NCBI GenBank assembly: GCA_003024785.1
Contig: PUQB01000166.1
Location: 209,071 to 273,070 of the forward strand
Direction of reading: 5' to 3'
From: Selaginella tamariscina
Taxonomy: Eukaryota > Streptophyta > Lycopodiopsida > Selaginellales > Selaginellaceae
Length of the DNA: 64,000 nt
The notes under the pieces are model-generated. The model saw only the letters and a program-made list of their open reading frames with translations, did no database searches and was not told the origin of the DNA. The position numbers and the translations under genes were made by a program. Positions 11,335 to 24,206 of the stretch are shown here, piece by piece (the stretch's first letter is position 1; every line of letters starts with the position of its first letter).

Positions 11335-12373
11335 ATGTCCATCTGTGAGAAAGAGTCGAGGAAGCGTGTCAGAATTGAACAGTTCGCTCCTTCGAAGAAG
11401 CGTGTCAGGATGAACACGAGGATAACTGGGGGGTTTAATAGATTTTATAGCCTTGGAGAGGCACTGGACAGTCTTCCAAGTGATGTGTTTGGTGATATTC
11501 TAGGATTTGCAGCTGAGTTTGAATACAGAAAACTACTTATCTTGGTTCTGTGTGCAAAGCTTGGAAAGAACTCATCGTAAGTCAGGTGAAAGTAGTCACT
11601 ATAAATATGTGGCACCCTGAGTACGCATGCACATCAGTGTGTCAGTTTCTTGAGAGTTACAGTGGCTCGATCCAGACGGTTAAGATTGTGGGGTGTGTGA
11701 ACATACTCTGGATTGGAAAGCTCTACTGCAAACGTTACTCAAGTGCAGACACTTACAGAATCTTACTGTACGGAAGAGTGCTTGGCAGATGGAGGACGAC
11801 CCAGTTGCTGCCACTGTATTTAAAAAACTTGTTACTTTAAGGCTGCACAACTGGTGGCCTCGGCGGCCAAGTGAACTGAGCATTGCATCTCCACACTTGC
11901 GGACTCTTGAGATTGAAGACATTTTCAGTGAAGATGGAGTGCTCAATCTGGTGGGCGTACAATCTTTGGACTCCCTTCACATTAATGATAGGAAATTAAT
12001 AATGGTTAATGCTGCGGATCTTTTACACGTAGGGATGTTTTCAATTGGATACTCGTCAAAAGAGTTAAGATTTGCTGCTCCAAAGCTAAAGGGCATCTTC
12101 ACCTTTCAACCAAGGCTAAGCCTAAGAGAGATTATTAAAGATGTGCAGAATGTTCAAGTGAATACACTGTGTGTAGATTACCCAGATGACCTTATTCGGG
12201 AAATTTGGCCATGTCTGCATGTGCCAAAGCTTGTATTTAATGTGAAAACAAGTGGATATACAGGTAAAATGTTAAGATGGATAAAGTGGTTTGAAAGGAA
12301 TAATAAGTCCCTGGTAGAAGTGGTAATGAATTATTGGAACACCATAGCTAACAGGACCTATCAAGGATACTAG
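11335..12373 (+). pseudogene. F-box/LRR-like protein, frame broken twice
   Basis: Three overlapping frames read in series. Segment 1 (from ATG 11335) has a basic N-terminus, then LDSLPSDVFGDILGFA, the first half of an F-box. Segment 2 (about 11540-11700) supplies LGSVCKAWKELIV, the second half, and QTVKIVGCV. Segment 3 (about 11697-12373) carries leucine-rich repeats: LLKCRHLQNLTVRKS, FKKLVTLRLHNW, HLRTLEIEDI, VQSLDSLHI. The F-box would bind SKP1 in an SCF ubiquitin ligase, the repeats the substrate. Both frame changes are single-base deficits, so this may be an intact gene damaged by sequencing error rather than a pseudogene. Intronless as read; a TATA box lies upstream. Confidence 0.65.
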
Positions 12374-14189
12374 CCAAATCCTTAAAAAGGGCTCGTCTTA
12401 CAGTTACAGGACTTGAATAGTAAAAGTAGCAATCACCATTGTTATATGTGTTTTGGTTTGAATAAATAAGAAATCATTTTGCTTTATTTTTATATCACAA
12501 TGCATTGGTGGATTAGGTATCACGCACATACGCTCCACACTGTGAGGCAGTTACTTGACATAAATAAATTATAATAATATCTTGTACATATAATCAATTA
12601 CATATGTACAGTCCTATAAGTTGCAATATTCCATTCGATCATGTTTTAATGAATTTAACTAGATATAAAACTTACCATAGTTATTTTTATATACATTTAC
12701 CAATCTTAGTAAAAAAATTAAACTTATTACATCGTTATTTTAATATACATTTTACTAGTTTTCTAATTGCACTTTTGCTCGTAAATGTGTTGTTGCTGGT
12801 GAGTGCTATCTTTTTTAAATTAAAAAATGAGTTATAGTTTTAAGAAAGAAGCCGTCGAACCTAGATATTTATAGTTTAATTCAAATTTAAGAAATTAAAA
12901 TCATCATTCATAACAATATTCATCTCGTATAACAAAAAGTTTAAAAATGAAGCGTCACTCGTACTCACATGTGTATAAAATAAGTACGAGTGGTCACTCT
13001 TGAGATTACGTATAGAATATTCTTGGAATACTAAGAAATTTTCAGTCATTTTTTGGGGGAGAAAATGTGTACAATGAACATATAATGAGAAAAATAACAC
13101 GTGTGTGCATCTCTCTTTGTGTGTCAAATCTTCTCATATAGTCTCCGCTTTATATGCTTGTAAAGATTCTAAGGATGTCTACTTTTATGCTTTACATTTT
13201 ATTATTAATAATTATTATTTATATACCATTGTCTCTTATAGTGTGTCGACAGATATTATACACACGCTAGTACCTCATTGAAGCTTTGAAGTGCAAGAGG
13301 AAATTACTCGGACATGTGGTGAATCTTCATGTACTAATTAAAATATAATAAATAAAAGGAAAAATTCACTAAAGATATTTATGTTTAAAAAAACTATCCA
13401 CTGGTTTTAAAGCTTTATAGATTTTCTTATTTGATTTTATAAATGCTATAAGCATAATTATGCATCATATGATGCATCTCGATTTATCCTATTTATTAAA
13501 CTATATAATAAGTAAACTTTATCATCACCATAAACTCTTACTTTTGCATGAATATATATACATATACATGTTAATATTTATACACTAAAGGAATACATAT
13601 ATTGGTGTGTGTGCGCGTGTGTCTAGAGAGAGAGAGAGAGAAGATTCCTGACATATATATGTAGGTATAACACATATACCTACATGTAATTCTTATAAGG
13701 GGTCCAGAATATCTACACAAATTGAATATGTTGATCTAATATTATCATAATAAAAAATCTTAAAGAACACAAAAGATTCTCTTAATATATAAGATATAAA
13801 TACATTATATTAAATGTGTATATATTTGCATGTATTGAAAACAGCGTTTTCAATTTTATCAATTTTGCTTCCACTTGGATGTGGAAGCTCAGTTTGTACC
13901 CACATTATATTGTAACTATGAGCGGTCCGGTGTTCAATTAATAAGGCTCCAGTCAGTATGTTCTTCATTAATTATGATAATATTATATATATTATATTAA
14001 ATTTGACTAGCGTTGACAAATCAGTTTACAACTAAAATTGCTGATTGAAAATGATAAAAAACCGTTCCATTTTAGTGAAGTGTGCCATTGGGTTGATATG
14101 CTGGAGGTAAACATAAGTTATTCATGTGTATGTGTGTGTGAGAGAGAGATGCACATATACGTTTATACAAGGATATTCAGTAAAACAAG
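12374..14189. other. AT-rich intergenic region
   Basis: No supported gene. Holds an AG microsatellite at 13627-13643 and short inverted repeats around 13660-13690. Reading frames at 12604-12837 and 12876-13127 are AT-rich without recognisable motifs. Confidence 0.6.
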
Positions 14190-14433
14190 TGTAAATGTGA
14201 AACTCAACCAACGTGCCAAAACTGTAGAGAGAAGATCCCGGACTCATGGACTGCATCAACAACGGGCTCCCATGCCTTGACTTACCAAATTCGTAGTCAT
14301 GTACTACAAGAATTGTAAGTACACACGCACGTACACACATGTAAGAGTTTGAATACATACCCCAAAGATGTCGGGGAAATCCCAGTAGCTTCAGCTATTA
14401 AGAGGCTTCCCTGGGTCGTTCTCTCTCAGTAAT
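14190..14433 (+). CDS. Exon islands of an unknown gene (3' end)
   Basis: An open stretch at about 14190-14314 reads CKCETQPTCQNCREKIPDSW... and continues to HALTYQIRSHVLQE, ending at a good donor (GTAAGT). A second open stretch ends PKDVGEIPVASAIKRLPWVV and LSQ, then TAA at about 14431. The composition is clearly coding against the AT-rich background. CxC...CxxC could bind a metal. A short island with a GTAAAC donor at about 14106 may be another exon. I do not recognise the family. The interval between the two islands (about 33 bp, microsatellite-like) is very short for an intron, so exact splicing is uncertain. Confidence 0.35.
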
Positions 14434-15390
14434 ACAGGGCAGCATGAGGTTGTGAATGTGATTACTTGTATGAATTAAAGTATAAGTATAAAAAAAATTA
14501 ATATGAGAACAAGTTCTTTTTAAATATTGATGATATATTAATATTATAGTTAAAATTTTCTACAACACTTAAAAGATCAAAATTCATATTAAATGTCTTA
14601 AAAAATTATTTATCAAGATATATTTAAACTTTTTATATCTATATTAAATAAATTGAAATCCAAAAGTACTCATTGTAGCTTATTACTCATTATTAGTTTA
14701 TTTTATATCAAACTTGAAATTAGACAATTTGGTTTAAGATTAAATATTGTACAACTCATAAACTTGTTTCAAATTAACTATGCAAATGCTTGTTTAATAA
14801 TATACATAATTATATAAATCATGATTAATTATTTTTTAGTATGTGATTTCAATTAGTTATAAGTTAGAAGTCAAAATGTTCATGGCTCTTATTCTCCTTA
14901 TTTGAAAAATATGGTTGAATTATTCTTTCAATAAAAGGGTTCGAATAATGTAAATATATAGCCATACAATCAAAATCATTATCATGACCATGTGATCTTG
15001 AGACATGAGTTACCAATATTACATTATTATATTATACTGTTGAACATTTTAATACATGCATGAATGTAAAAAATGTCTGTGTGCGTGCTATGTGTGTGTG
15101 TGTGTGTGTGTCTCTCGAAGTTGGTCGGAGCGATTATGTTTTAGTATTTCTCCAAAGTGTGTGTTAATATTTTATGTATTTTGTGCCTTTTTGTGGATGG
15201 GACTTATCTAGCAGACTACACCTGGAGACCTTTCCATATAAATTAAAAATAATACAATAAATAAATGGTTTACATAACAAACAAATACTTCCAAACATTG
15301 ATGACGATGAATATAAATTAAAACACATATTATGAATACTCTCTCTCTCTCTCACGCACACACACACGCACGCACGCACGCACGCACGCA
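14434..15390. other. AT-rich intergenic region with TG and GA tracts
   Basis: No supported gene. A (TG)n run lies at 15090-15112 and a CT/CA run at 15339-15390, the latter being the first part of the intron of the adjacent minus-strand PPR gene. Confidence 0.6.
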
Positions 15391-16715
15391 CACCTGCTCG
15401 CCAAGGTCATTGATAATGATATTGAAAGTAGGTGTCCAGCCCCCAATAACCATTCTATAATATATCTTCTTAGCTTCAAGGGGCTTGCCTGCTTTACAAT
15501 ATGCATCAATCAAAGAATTCCAGGTAACAACGTCCGGTTTGATCCCGCTCTCCTGTATTTTCTCAAAAGCAGCGCTTGGCTCGCTATAGCAATGCTGTTT
15601 ATAATCACATTGAGTAATGCCTGCTCGGAGGAACTCCATAATGCTGCATCTCTCTTAGAAGCCTATCCACTGTCCTGTAGTTATCATCCTGGCGTACATA
15701 TACGTATTTGGCCATATATCCTTGTCACGCATCTCTTGGTAAAGACTCTCTAGTGTATCCATGAGCCCTGCACGAGAATATGCATCTAAACCAGTATGTG
15801 ACCTTGTCGATTGCTATACCATCCTTCAAAGTCTTCAGTAGGTTCTCTATCCGGTTTAACTCAATAACCCGCTAGAAGTGTTTTCAGGTTCGGCGTATGC
15901 CCCTGCTGTTCATCTCCCCAAGAATATGCTCTGCTTCTGAGGTCCTCCCCAGTGCCTGAATCAGTGATACATAGCTCTCATTGTCTACCGTGTATCCGCA
16001 TCTTCCTCAGGCCCTCATTCGGCCTCCGTGTCCCTCCACAAGCATATACTATGTCATTCAGGACCTTTGCATCTACAAGCCTGCAAGAAGTTGGTAAAGA
16101 GCTTCTCTGTGGTATGTGTTGTACATAAGCTTCACATGCATTTGCGGTCATGTGTGCATGTGTGTGTGTGTGTGTGTGTGTAAAAGAGAGAGAGAGAGAG
16201 ACATTAAAATGATATTAACCAGAATGTTGTTCACCATCCCCCTCCTCTCTCTCACACACCGGCTCTTTCTGTACCTGAATAATGTGACTGTATGCAATGT
16301 TTTCATCTTCGTCAGTGTCTGGAGCACCATGTCGAAGTCGTTAATCGTTGCATAGGCTCCAACTAAGGCATTGTAGCCACACCTCTCGAGGTTTCCTTCA
16401 CCCAGGGAGTCGATGAACTCCAGTGCTTCCCTGAGAAGTCTCTCCTCTTCCCATAACATGATGTTTGCACAGAGAGCTTGTATGAGCCAGTGCCATGTTT
16501 GTTCGGGGACTTGCTTGTGAAATCGACGGACCAGATCGTTGCTCAGCCTCTCTTTTATTCCACCTTCTACAGATAGGAGATTCCCAGGGAAGATCTCGCT
16601 TTGTCATGTTCCTCGAGTGGGTTTCTATCTCCTCCAATGGTGGAAACTTGTGCTCCTTTCTATCTTCATTGCAGTTCTTAAAAATACATACATAAATATA
16701 TACATACACACACAC
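15391..16715 (-). pseudogene. Pentatricopeptide-repeat (PPR) gene A, degenerate or frame-damaged
   Basis: Minus strand. The 5' exon (about 16680-16290) gives LSNDLVRRFHKQVPEQTWHW and then ALEFIDSLGEGNLERCGYNA, ALVGAY, DFDMVLQTLTKMKTL, PPR-like helices. After a microsatellite-containing intron (donor near 16290) the next exon (about 16085-15391) gives SYVSLIQALGRTSEAEHILG, KPDVVTWNSLIDAYCKAGK and KKIYYRM, ending at a GTGTGCGTGCGTG donor. PPR proteins bind organellar RNA in plants. Several frame changes interrupt the second exon and the 3' end is not found past the intron, so the gene is partial or decayed. Confidence 0.65.
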
Positions 16716-17000
16716 GTGTGTACGTACATATAAACACAGACAAAGTGTTGTGTGTGTGTGTGTGTGGAGAGAGAGAGAGAGAGAGATTCATTTCCCAGAA
16801 ATCTTCCACATTATGAATATTACAACTGTGTATGCGGTAAGAGTGTTCTAATATTCTATATGAAATGTTATCACACACACACACACGCATGCATAAATGC
16901 ATATACATACTTTGAAGACCAGATATAGACGTGTTTGTGTTTTTATGTATAATAAGAGACTCTCTCTTTTCTGGGGGCCTAATTTCATTCAAAGATTTAT
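16290..17000 (-). repeat. Copy 1 of an inverted segmental duplication (PPR 5' region)
   Basis: This interval is matched in reverse complement by 24005-24945: the PPR coding part (16290-16680), the segment with ttcccagaaatcttccacat (16770-16860), and the segment with gggcctaatttcattcaaag (16930-17000) appear in mirrored order. Microsatellites between the matched blocks differ in length. Confidence 0.8.
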
Positions 17001-20000
17001 TGTGTTATTTTATATGTAACATTGTGACACACACACGCACACACACATACACACATATGAACCTGGCGGCTTGATTTCATTCCACGATTCATCTTCTTAA
17101 ACATTTCTGTATAATTCTTGTTCTGATTCTTCAAATCGGCTCTTGGAAGAGCACAGCCATCAACAAACTATAAACCCTCCATTAGGTTTATGATTTTTTG
17201 AAACAGCCGCATATACTTTGATAACGTACCGCCTTATGACATAAGCACCATGTGTGCAAAAATAATTAAAAAATAAAGGAAACATTCTGCTTGTCTATTT
17301 AAATGCCTCCTTATTAATTGTAATTTAATTCTGTACAAACAAATTAGCAATTTTTAATTTTAAAATTAAATATTTTCTTTTGTTAAAATTAACTCATGAT
17401 GCCACATCATATGGAGGACTTTAATTTTAGAATGTTTCCATATAAATTGCGTATATCATGCTAGGTATAATTTTGTTAAAGTTAATAAATCATATTGTTG
17501 AGGTGGTAAAAAATCAGCTTAAAAATTTATGAACATTTGGGTTATTATTATCTAAGAAATTTCTTTTACTTTTGAAAAAATTAATATTAGAAGGTCTACA
17601 AAGTGAATATATAAATATGGGGTGTGTGTATTATATATGTTTTGTATGGGTGTGTTAATTTTTTATTAAATAACTTAGATTACAAAAATAGCAGGACAAT
17701 TAGAATTAATTTTTAATTTTATTATTTAATATTGTAAATTTAGATTCTTAGTGTTTATTAATTGGTAATATCAAATGAGAATCCTCCCCATAAAGGCCTA
17801 TTTATTAATCTTTACTCAGGCCTTTTGAAATAGATCTGAACCGTCAAGTTTTGAATCGGATGGCTAGATAAAGCTAAATCATGGACGGGCACAAACGAAG
17901 ATCTTGGCCGTTTAAAAAAGCTCTTGTTTAAAATGTATAGCGCCACTGAAAAAAACATGATCAAATTTTTAATACATAAGTTTAAACTGATCCGCCTGTT
18001 ACAAGGAGTATGAATAGTGAAAATTCTTATGTCAGAATTAAATATGTTTTTAAAAATGGTATATTAAATTTTCCTATGTTATATAAAGGAGTTGCAAGTA
18101 TTTTTTTAAAAGAACAATTTCTTAATAGAAATATATGTGGGTGTTAAAATTCTTATCTTTTAAATCATAAGAACATTTTTAAAGGGATTTAGATTTACAT
18201 GCCTCCAATAACTCAATCAATAATAACGTTTTGTTAAGAAAAATGTTGAAATGATCTTGTTCAAATGAAAAAAAGAAAACTAAAATTAAAACAAAACCAT
18301 TTAAAGAGTCTCTTACATGAAAGAAAAGTATTAAATAATACATTTTTTAAGAATGTAATTAGAATATGGAAGTAAGAATGATAAGAATTTTTCGAATAGC
18401 TTAGTTAACTTAATTATGGCGACAGAAATAATTATGACGTATTCATATATCGTATTTGTATTCTGTATCTGACGTATTCTGTATCGTTTCTTCATCTCCA
18501 CCGTGTATAAAGACACGGTGGAGATTCCATTGCATCATCCGAGTATAGAGTGGCTCCGACCGCTAGATGCAACAAACCGATTCTAACATTACTTGCAACC
18601 GGTGGCTACATGGTTTGTCTGTATTCTTTGTGTGTGTGTGTGAGAAAGAGAGAGAGAGAGAGAGGTGTGGATCTTTATGTAAGTGTCCAGGATGCATATA
18701 TATATATATATGAGTCCAATTCCATGGTGAATACAAGGCACATACATTCATACAGTTATGTCTGCTTCTACGCTGCAATATATAATATAAACCTGACAAC
18801 AAGGAGCGTATTTTAGATATATTTGTGTGCACTCGCTATGAGATATACGTGTATATATATCGTATGTATTTTTGGAATCAAAATACATTTACTTAATATA
18901 TATCCAAATGTCATGTGCGGTATCTATCGACACACACAAACACCATTGCCGTTAAATATATTCAGCATAAAGCAGCGTGTATACCTGAATAAATGTCTTT
19001 GTTTAAATTGAACTACACTTAGTGTTGCATGTGTTGTATATAAAGTCGAGATTAAGAAGGTTTATCTAATAAGCAAAAAATAACAAGTATTTTTTATAGT
19101 ATGTTAGAACAAAGTATATAGTTTATTATGTAAGCATTCATTGAATTGTTTATATTTTGACATTTTATCTCTGAATAAATATTGAAACCTAGAAGAAAAA
19201 GGCATCTCAAACAACCTTTCTTGAAGTTGTAATAATTTGTGCTTACATTAAGTAAATATACATATTCAAAAAATATGCTAAAATATGTTAAATTTGCTTT
19301 AGAATATGCTTAAAATATGTTTATCAGATTTGATTTTCGAGACTCTCGATGAATGGCTAAGATTGAATCTCTTGATATAATAAGCATATTCAGAAATTAC
19401 ATATTTAATAAATCTATTAATTTTAAGAGTCCAACTTAGAAATAAACTCACTAAAGTTATATTAAGAATTATATACTTTTAATTAGCTAGATATTGTGTA
19501 TATTTTCTGTGCTCTAATTTATTAATATATCAATTGTTATTCTTAATTTAGTTATAAAATGTGTATAAAAAGTATAGAAATATTAATATTTCATAATGCA
19601 TAAATAGAGCACTGTATAGAAACCATATGCGTTTTAAAACATATAAAAATAATTAATAATAAGAAATTTTAATTTATAATGTATATATTTAATATATATG
19701 TTCTTATAAATAATACTTTAATATCTTAATATATAGCTTATTAACAAAGCATAAATTTATTTATATTTATAATGTAAGTGTGAAAGATAAGCAATATAAA
19801 TGTAACTAATAAAGACAAAATATAGGGAAAAGTATACATCGAGGATGTTAAGTATTTAGAAGTTATTAAAAGACATAAAATACAATAATAAAAATTGAAC
19901 ATTAAATATTTTAATTATCCAAAGATTTTAAATAGTAAATTATGTTATATTGAATATAAATATGTTTGTTAAATAAATAATTCTGATGGGATTGCATATA

Positions 20001-20435
20001 TAGAGATATTTTTCAAAATCACATTTAAATGGAGAGTTATTATTGACCAGAAAAATAAATTTTTAATTTTAAAATGATTTATAAGTTATATAATAATTTA
20101 ATAATGATCATTTTGTCACAAATTTGAAAAAGAATTATGACAAAAGTGGTTAATAAAAAATAATGTGATAATAAAATTGATTAATTGAAGTTTGTGTTAT
20201 TTTTTAATTTCAATACATAATCTTAAAAATTAGTAATTTTTTTTTATAATATTTTAGAATAAACTATACATTTTAACGTGTATGAAATCTCATGGGGATT
20301 ATTTATTTAACAAAGATGTTAAATGTTTTAACTATCCAGAGATTATAATATTTATTTAATTATGTCAATGCTGTCAAATATTTAAAAGTAATTAAAAAAA
20401 TAAACTTTCAGACTTTAAAATGAGAACAATAACAA
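17001..20435. other. AT-rich intergenic region
   Basis: No supported gene. A CA run lies at 17026-17050. A less AT-rich plant-like intergenic stretch occurs at 17780-17930. An open, coding-looking island at about 18497-18611 ends just before gtttgtctg and a TG/GA tract, but I recognise no family. 19000-20435 is almost pure A+T. Confidence 0.6.
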
Positions 20436-22110
20436 TTTCTAATATTATTAATGAAGTATAAGAATTTAATAATTATCACTTTTTAAAGATAAAATGTCAT
20501 TACAATTGAAAAAGCACTGAATTATTTATAAGTTACAGTCGAACTTGGTAAAATTGAAAACCATAAAGTTTTCGAAAATGATATATACAAATTTTCTTTA
20601 CTTTGTTTTTATTACGGTAGTGTTGATCGATTTAATTATTTATTTAAAACTAAATCGCTGTTTATCCTTTATTTATGAATTAAATGTGAGTTTCTCTCTC
20701 TTTTTTATCTCTTTTAATGTACTAATTATAAATAAGTTTAATGTAGTGGTGCATGTTATTAAAAATATGTTACATACCTAGTTGAGACGAATATTATACA
20801 ATTTATTTTTTTATAGTGTTCATAATGATTTGTACGTTATTATTTAAACTTGCAAAAGACTAATCATATTCTTAAAAATTTCATTGTTAAGAAGCTTTCT
20901 CTCATTATATAAAAGTAATACATATTTACATTTTACAATTGTGATTTTAATAACATTTATTAACAATTACATATTTATTAATATCATTAATATTTATTAT
21001 CGACATCTATATTATTAAGAAAATATAATTAATTTCATAAATTATATAAGTCATTCTTTCTTTGTTTTACACAATGAGACTATATTTTTTTAATACAGTT
21101 TCAAAATTGTTTCACTGCTTCTTTTATCACAATCACCGACTTTATACTTTAAATAAGATATTACAGAAGGAATTGTTACTTTAAAAAATCATAATGATTT
21201 TCTTTTTCCGAAATAATTATACATGTTATATTAATTTTGATTCAACAGTTTATTCTAAATATTTAACAGAAGAATTAAAATTAATATAACATGCATAATT
21301 ATCTCGAAAAAAAAAAATCATTATTAATCTTGCAAGATATCAAATTCCTTCCACAATATAACATCTAAAACAACAAAGTCTTGATAAATTGTAATGACAA
21401 TAACAAAAGAGAAAATGAGACAAAACAACCTTAAAACTATATTAAAAAATATAATCTCACTACACAAAACAAGGAAAAAACGAATTATATAACATTTAAA
21501 GCTAATCATCTTTCCCAAACAACATAAATGTCGACAATAAATATTAATAACATTAATAATTATGTAACTATTAATAGATATTATCAAAATTATAATTATA
21601 AAATACAAATATATATTATTTTTATATAATAAAAGAGAGTTACTTACTAATAAAACTTTCAAGAACATAATTAATTCTTTGCACGGTTTATATGATAGCG
21701 TACAAAATCATCATAAACATTAAAAAAAAAACAAAAACTGTACAATATTCATATCAATTAATAAACTGTACAATATTCATATTAACTAAACATGTAATAT
21801 ATTTCGTTAATAACATGCACTTCTACATCAAATTTATTCATAATTAATACATTAAGAGAGATAAAAAAAAAACTCACATTTAATTTATAAATAAAAGATA
21901 AATAGCAATTTAATCTTAAATAAATAATTAAATCAACAAATATGACTGTAATAAAAACAAAATAGAAAGAACTCACATAAATCAGTTCTAAAAACTGTAC
22001 AGTTTTCAATCTTACCAAGTTCAATCGTAATCTATAAATAATATAATACTTCTTCAATTATAGTTATAGTCATCTTATAAGAATTTAATATTTAATAATG
22101 TCTATAGCAA
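20436..22110. repeat. Large imperfect palindrome (arms about 750-800 bp)
   Basis: The left arm (about 20440-21240) and right arm (about 21275-22110) are diverged inverted copies; the centre near 21220-21310 pairs atgttatattaatttt with aaaattaatataacat around a short loop. Each arm carries a similar hydrophobic reading frame, at 20545-20781 (+) and 21782-22057 (-), both containing YFVFITV, DLIIYL, LSFIY and NVSF. Shared peptides follow from the inverted repeat and do not by themselves show coding. The architecture suggests a fold-back element or an inverted duplication. Confidence 0.7.
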
Positions 22111-22860
22111 ATGAATTATATATACATAGTTTTCATCTATCTACATGTGATTGCTTTTAATATGTATATATAATACATATAGACAAAGTATGTATTCATG
22201 GATGTATAAGATCTGTATGCACATTACACACAAATACATGTGCTTGCATGCACGTGTGTGTATATATGTTTGTAGACTACTATAGTATAGAAACTACCTG
22301 ATTAAATTTTAATTAGTGTAAATTACCTCTATTATCCATGAGGGACTAAAACTTGACTAAGTTCAGTGTCTTTGACTGCTGTACCTTTGAAAAAACAAAT
22401 AAAATATATGTACGAGAGACAGAGACCTTGGTACACGACGGTTTGTTGACACCCACCTATAGTAAGAATTAGCAATCTTAGTTTCACAATTATTGTAACA
22501 AGTGTGTGTGTGTGTGTGTGTGTGTGAGTTATATAATAAAGTGTAATACGTACTTTACAAGATTCTTTGCAATGTCAAAGACCTTCGATTGTTTTAAATT
22601 AAGATAAAATTGCCTATAGAAAAAATAAACAATATAAGTACCCAATTAAAACAATGTATAAACTATGTTAAATTTAAATAAACAATATTAAGAGTTATTA
22701 AAGACGGTTATAGTTAATTTACACATATTTGGCAGTAGTCGTGCTTCGTGATCGCTAATTATCTGCTACATTGGTGTCTGCTACAGTGCTGCTGTTTGCT
22801 ATATTTGCACTGCCGTGGTAAACATCGACTCCCCCACACAGAAATATCAGAAATCAAAAT
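22111..22860. other. AT-rich region with a TG microsatellite
   Basis: Contains a (TG)n run at 22501-22527 and no recognised exon. If the first exon at 22879-22950 belongs to a live minus-strand gene, its intron and later exons should lie here, but I could not identify any. Confidence 0.5.
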
Positions 22861-22878
22861 GTACAAATTTGCACTTAC

Positions 22879-22950
22879 CGTGATCTCCTCCTCATCAAAT
22901 GCTGGTCGTGGGAACTCGAAGATCTCTCCTCGCGTCATCTCCATAGCCAT
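22879..22950 (-). CDS. First coding exon of an unidentified gene
   Basis: Minus-strand ATG at 22950 opens a 24-codon exon, MAMEMTRGEIFEFPRPAFDE then EEIT, ending exactly in phase 0 at a strong donor (CACG|GTAAGTG). The upstream leader carries a telo-box. The exon is GC-richer than its surroundings, supporting a real gene. No family is recognised and no downstream exon was found, so the gene may be truncated. Confidence 0.4.
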
Positions 22951-22986
22951 AGCGCGTGCACCCTGGATCTCTTCACACGTCCGAAG

Positions 22987-22999
22987 AACCCTAAACCCT
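22987..22999 (-). promoter_or_regulatory. Telo-box in a 5' leader
   Basis: AACCCTAAACCCT (plus-strand reading) lies 37 bp upstream of the ATG at 22950. Such AAACCCTA motifs are common in leaders of plant genes for translation and growth; that role here is inference. Confidence 0.5.
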
Positions 23000-23019
23000 C
23001 TGTTTTTGCCCTAATGTTA

Positions 23020-23261
23020 ACTGCCTGTATTATGTATATGTGTGATTGTTCATATTTATAACGATCATTTAAGTCACTACATGAGCAAGCATATTATTAT
23101 ATACATACGTATACACAAGAGAGTTGTGCAAGTTGTCTTTCCATTATACTCTAACATAATCTTTTCAATATATATATGTTCTATCTTCTTTTCGGATCAT
23201 AATAAACTCCAATAAAGGTTTTGTGTTATAAACAGAGAACATTTTGTTTTATATATATATA

Positions 23262-23315
<54 letters not shown>

Positions 23316-23420
23316 ATCAGATACAGGTTCTTTAAATAAGCTTTAGGTAAACTGAAATATGTATACACTCATCTGAATTGATATGAAAATTCAGATTACA
23401 TTTACAAGAGAAAGTATGCT

Positions 23421-23466
<46 letters not shown>

Positions 23467-24000
23467 ACACACACACAATGATGTATTTCATGTCACTTGA
23501 TAGTGTTTGTGTATACCGTCAGTAATAATATTAAAAATTTCAAAGTAAAAGAAAGTGCTTAGATAATAATAAATTCTTAAGTCCATAACTTTCACAATAT
23601 GAAATCAACTTTAATAAGAAAATTATAATGAAATCTACTACCTAGCATATATGCAATTTATATAGAAACATTCTTAATTTTAACAACAAAAAAATTTATT
23701 TTTAAATGAATAATTAAAAATAAATAAAAAATTGTTTTTACAAAATTAGTAGATAGAAAAATTACAATTAATAAGGAGGGTTTTACTACATGGAAATAAA
23801 ATATTTAAATAGACAAACATGCAGGAAGTAAGTTAATGTTTTTTTTTTTTTGGAATCTGTCTTACTTAATTATTTATCTTAGCACACAAGGTGCTTATAT
23901 CATAAGGACCCAAGACAAAAGTAACAATTAATTAACAGTCGCCATATGTTGTGTATGTATATACATATAGGCACACACACAACAGCTGGTCTTCAAAATT
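23020..24000. other. AT-rich region with GA and CT microsatellites
   Basis: Holds a (GA)n run at 23267-23312, a (CT)n(CA)n run at 23423-23475 and a poly-T at about 23840. No gene is supported. Confidence 0.7.
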
Positions 24001-24004
24001 ATAT

Positions 24005-24115
24005 GCGCGGCGCGCGTATTCTTTGAATGAAATTAGGCCGCTAGAAAAGAGAAGGTCCATATATTATACATACATATAAGCATACACTCTATGTATATGT
24101 ATTCATTCATGCGTT

Positions 24116-24206
<91 letters not shown>

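Noticed and set aside
12604..12837. 77-residue frame with membrane-like composition
   Set aside because: Hydrophobicity follows from the A+T content; no further support.
18497..18611. Possible exon ahead of a TG/GA tract
   Set aside because: Two frames are open and the composition looks coding, but neither frame gives a known motif and no partner exon was found; not strong enough for a gene call.
21324..21668. 114-residue hydrophobic frame (-)
   Set aside because: It lies across the palindrome arm in almost pure A+T DNA; the other arm does not keep the frame.
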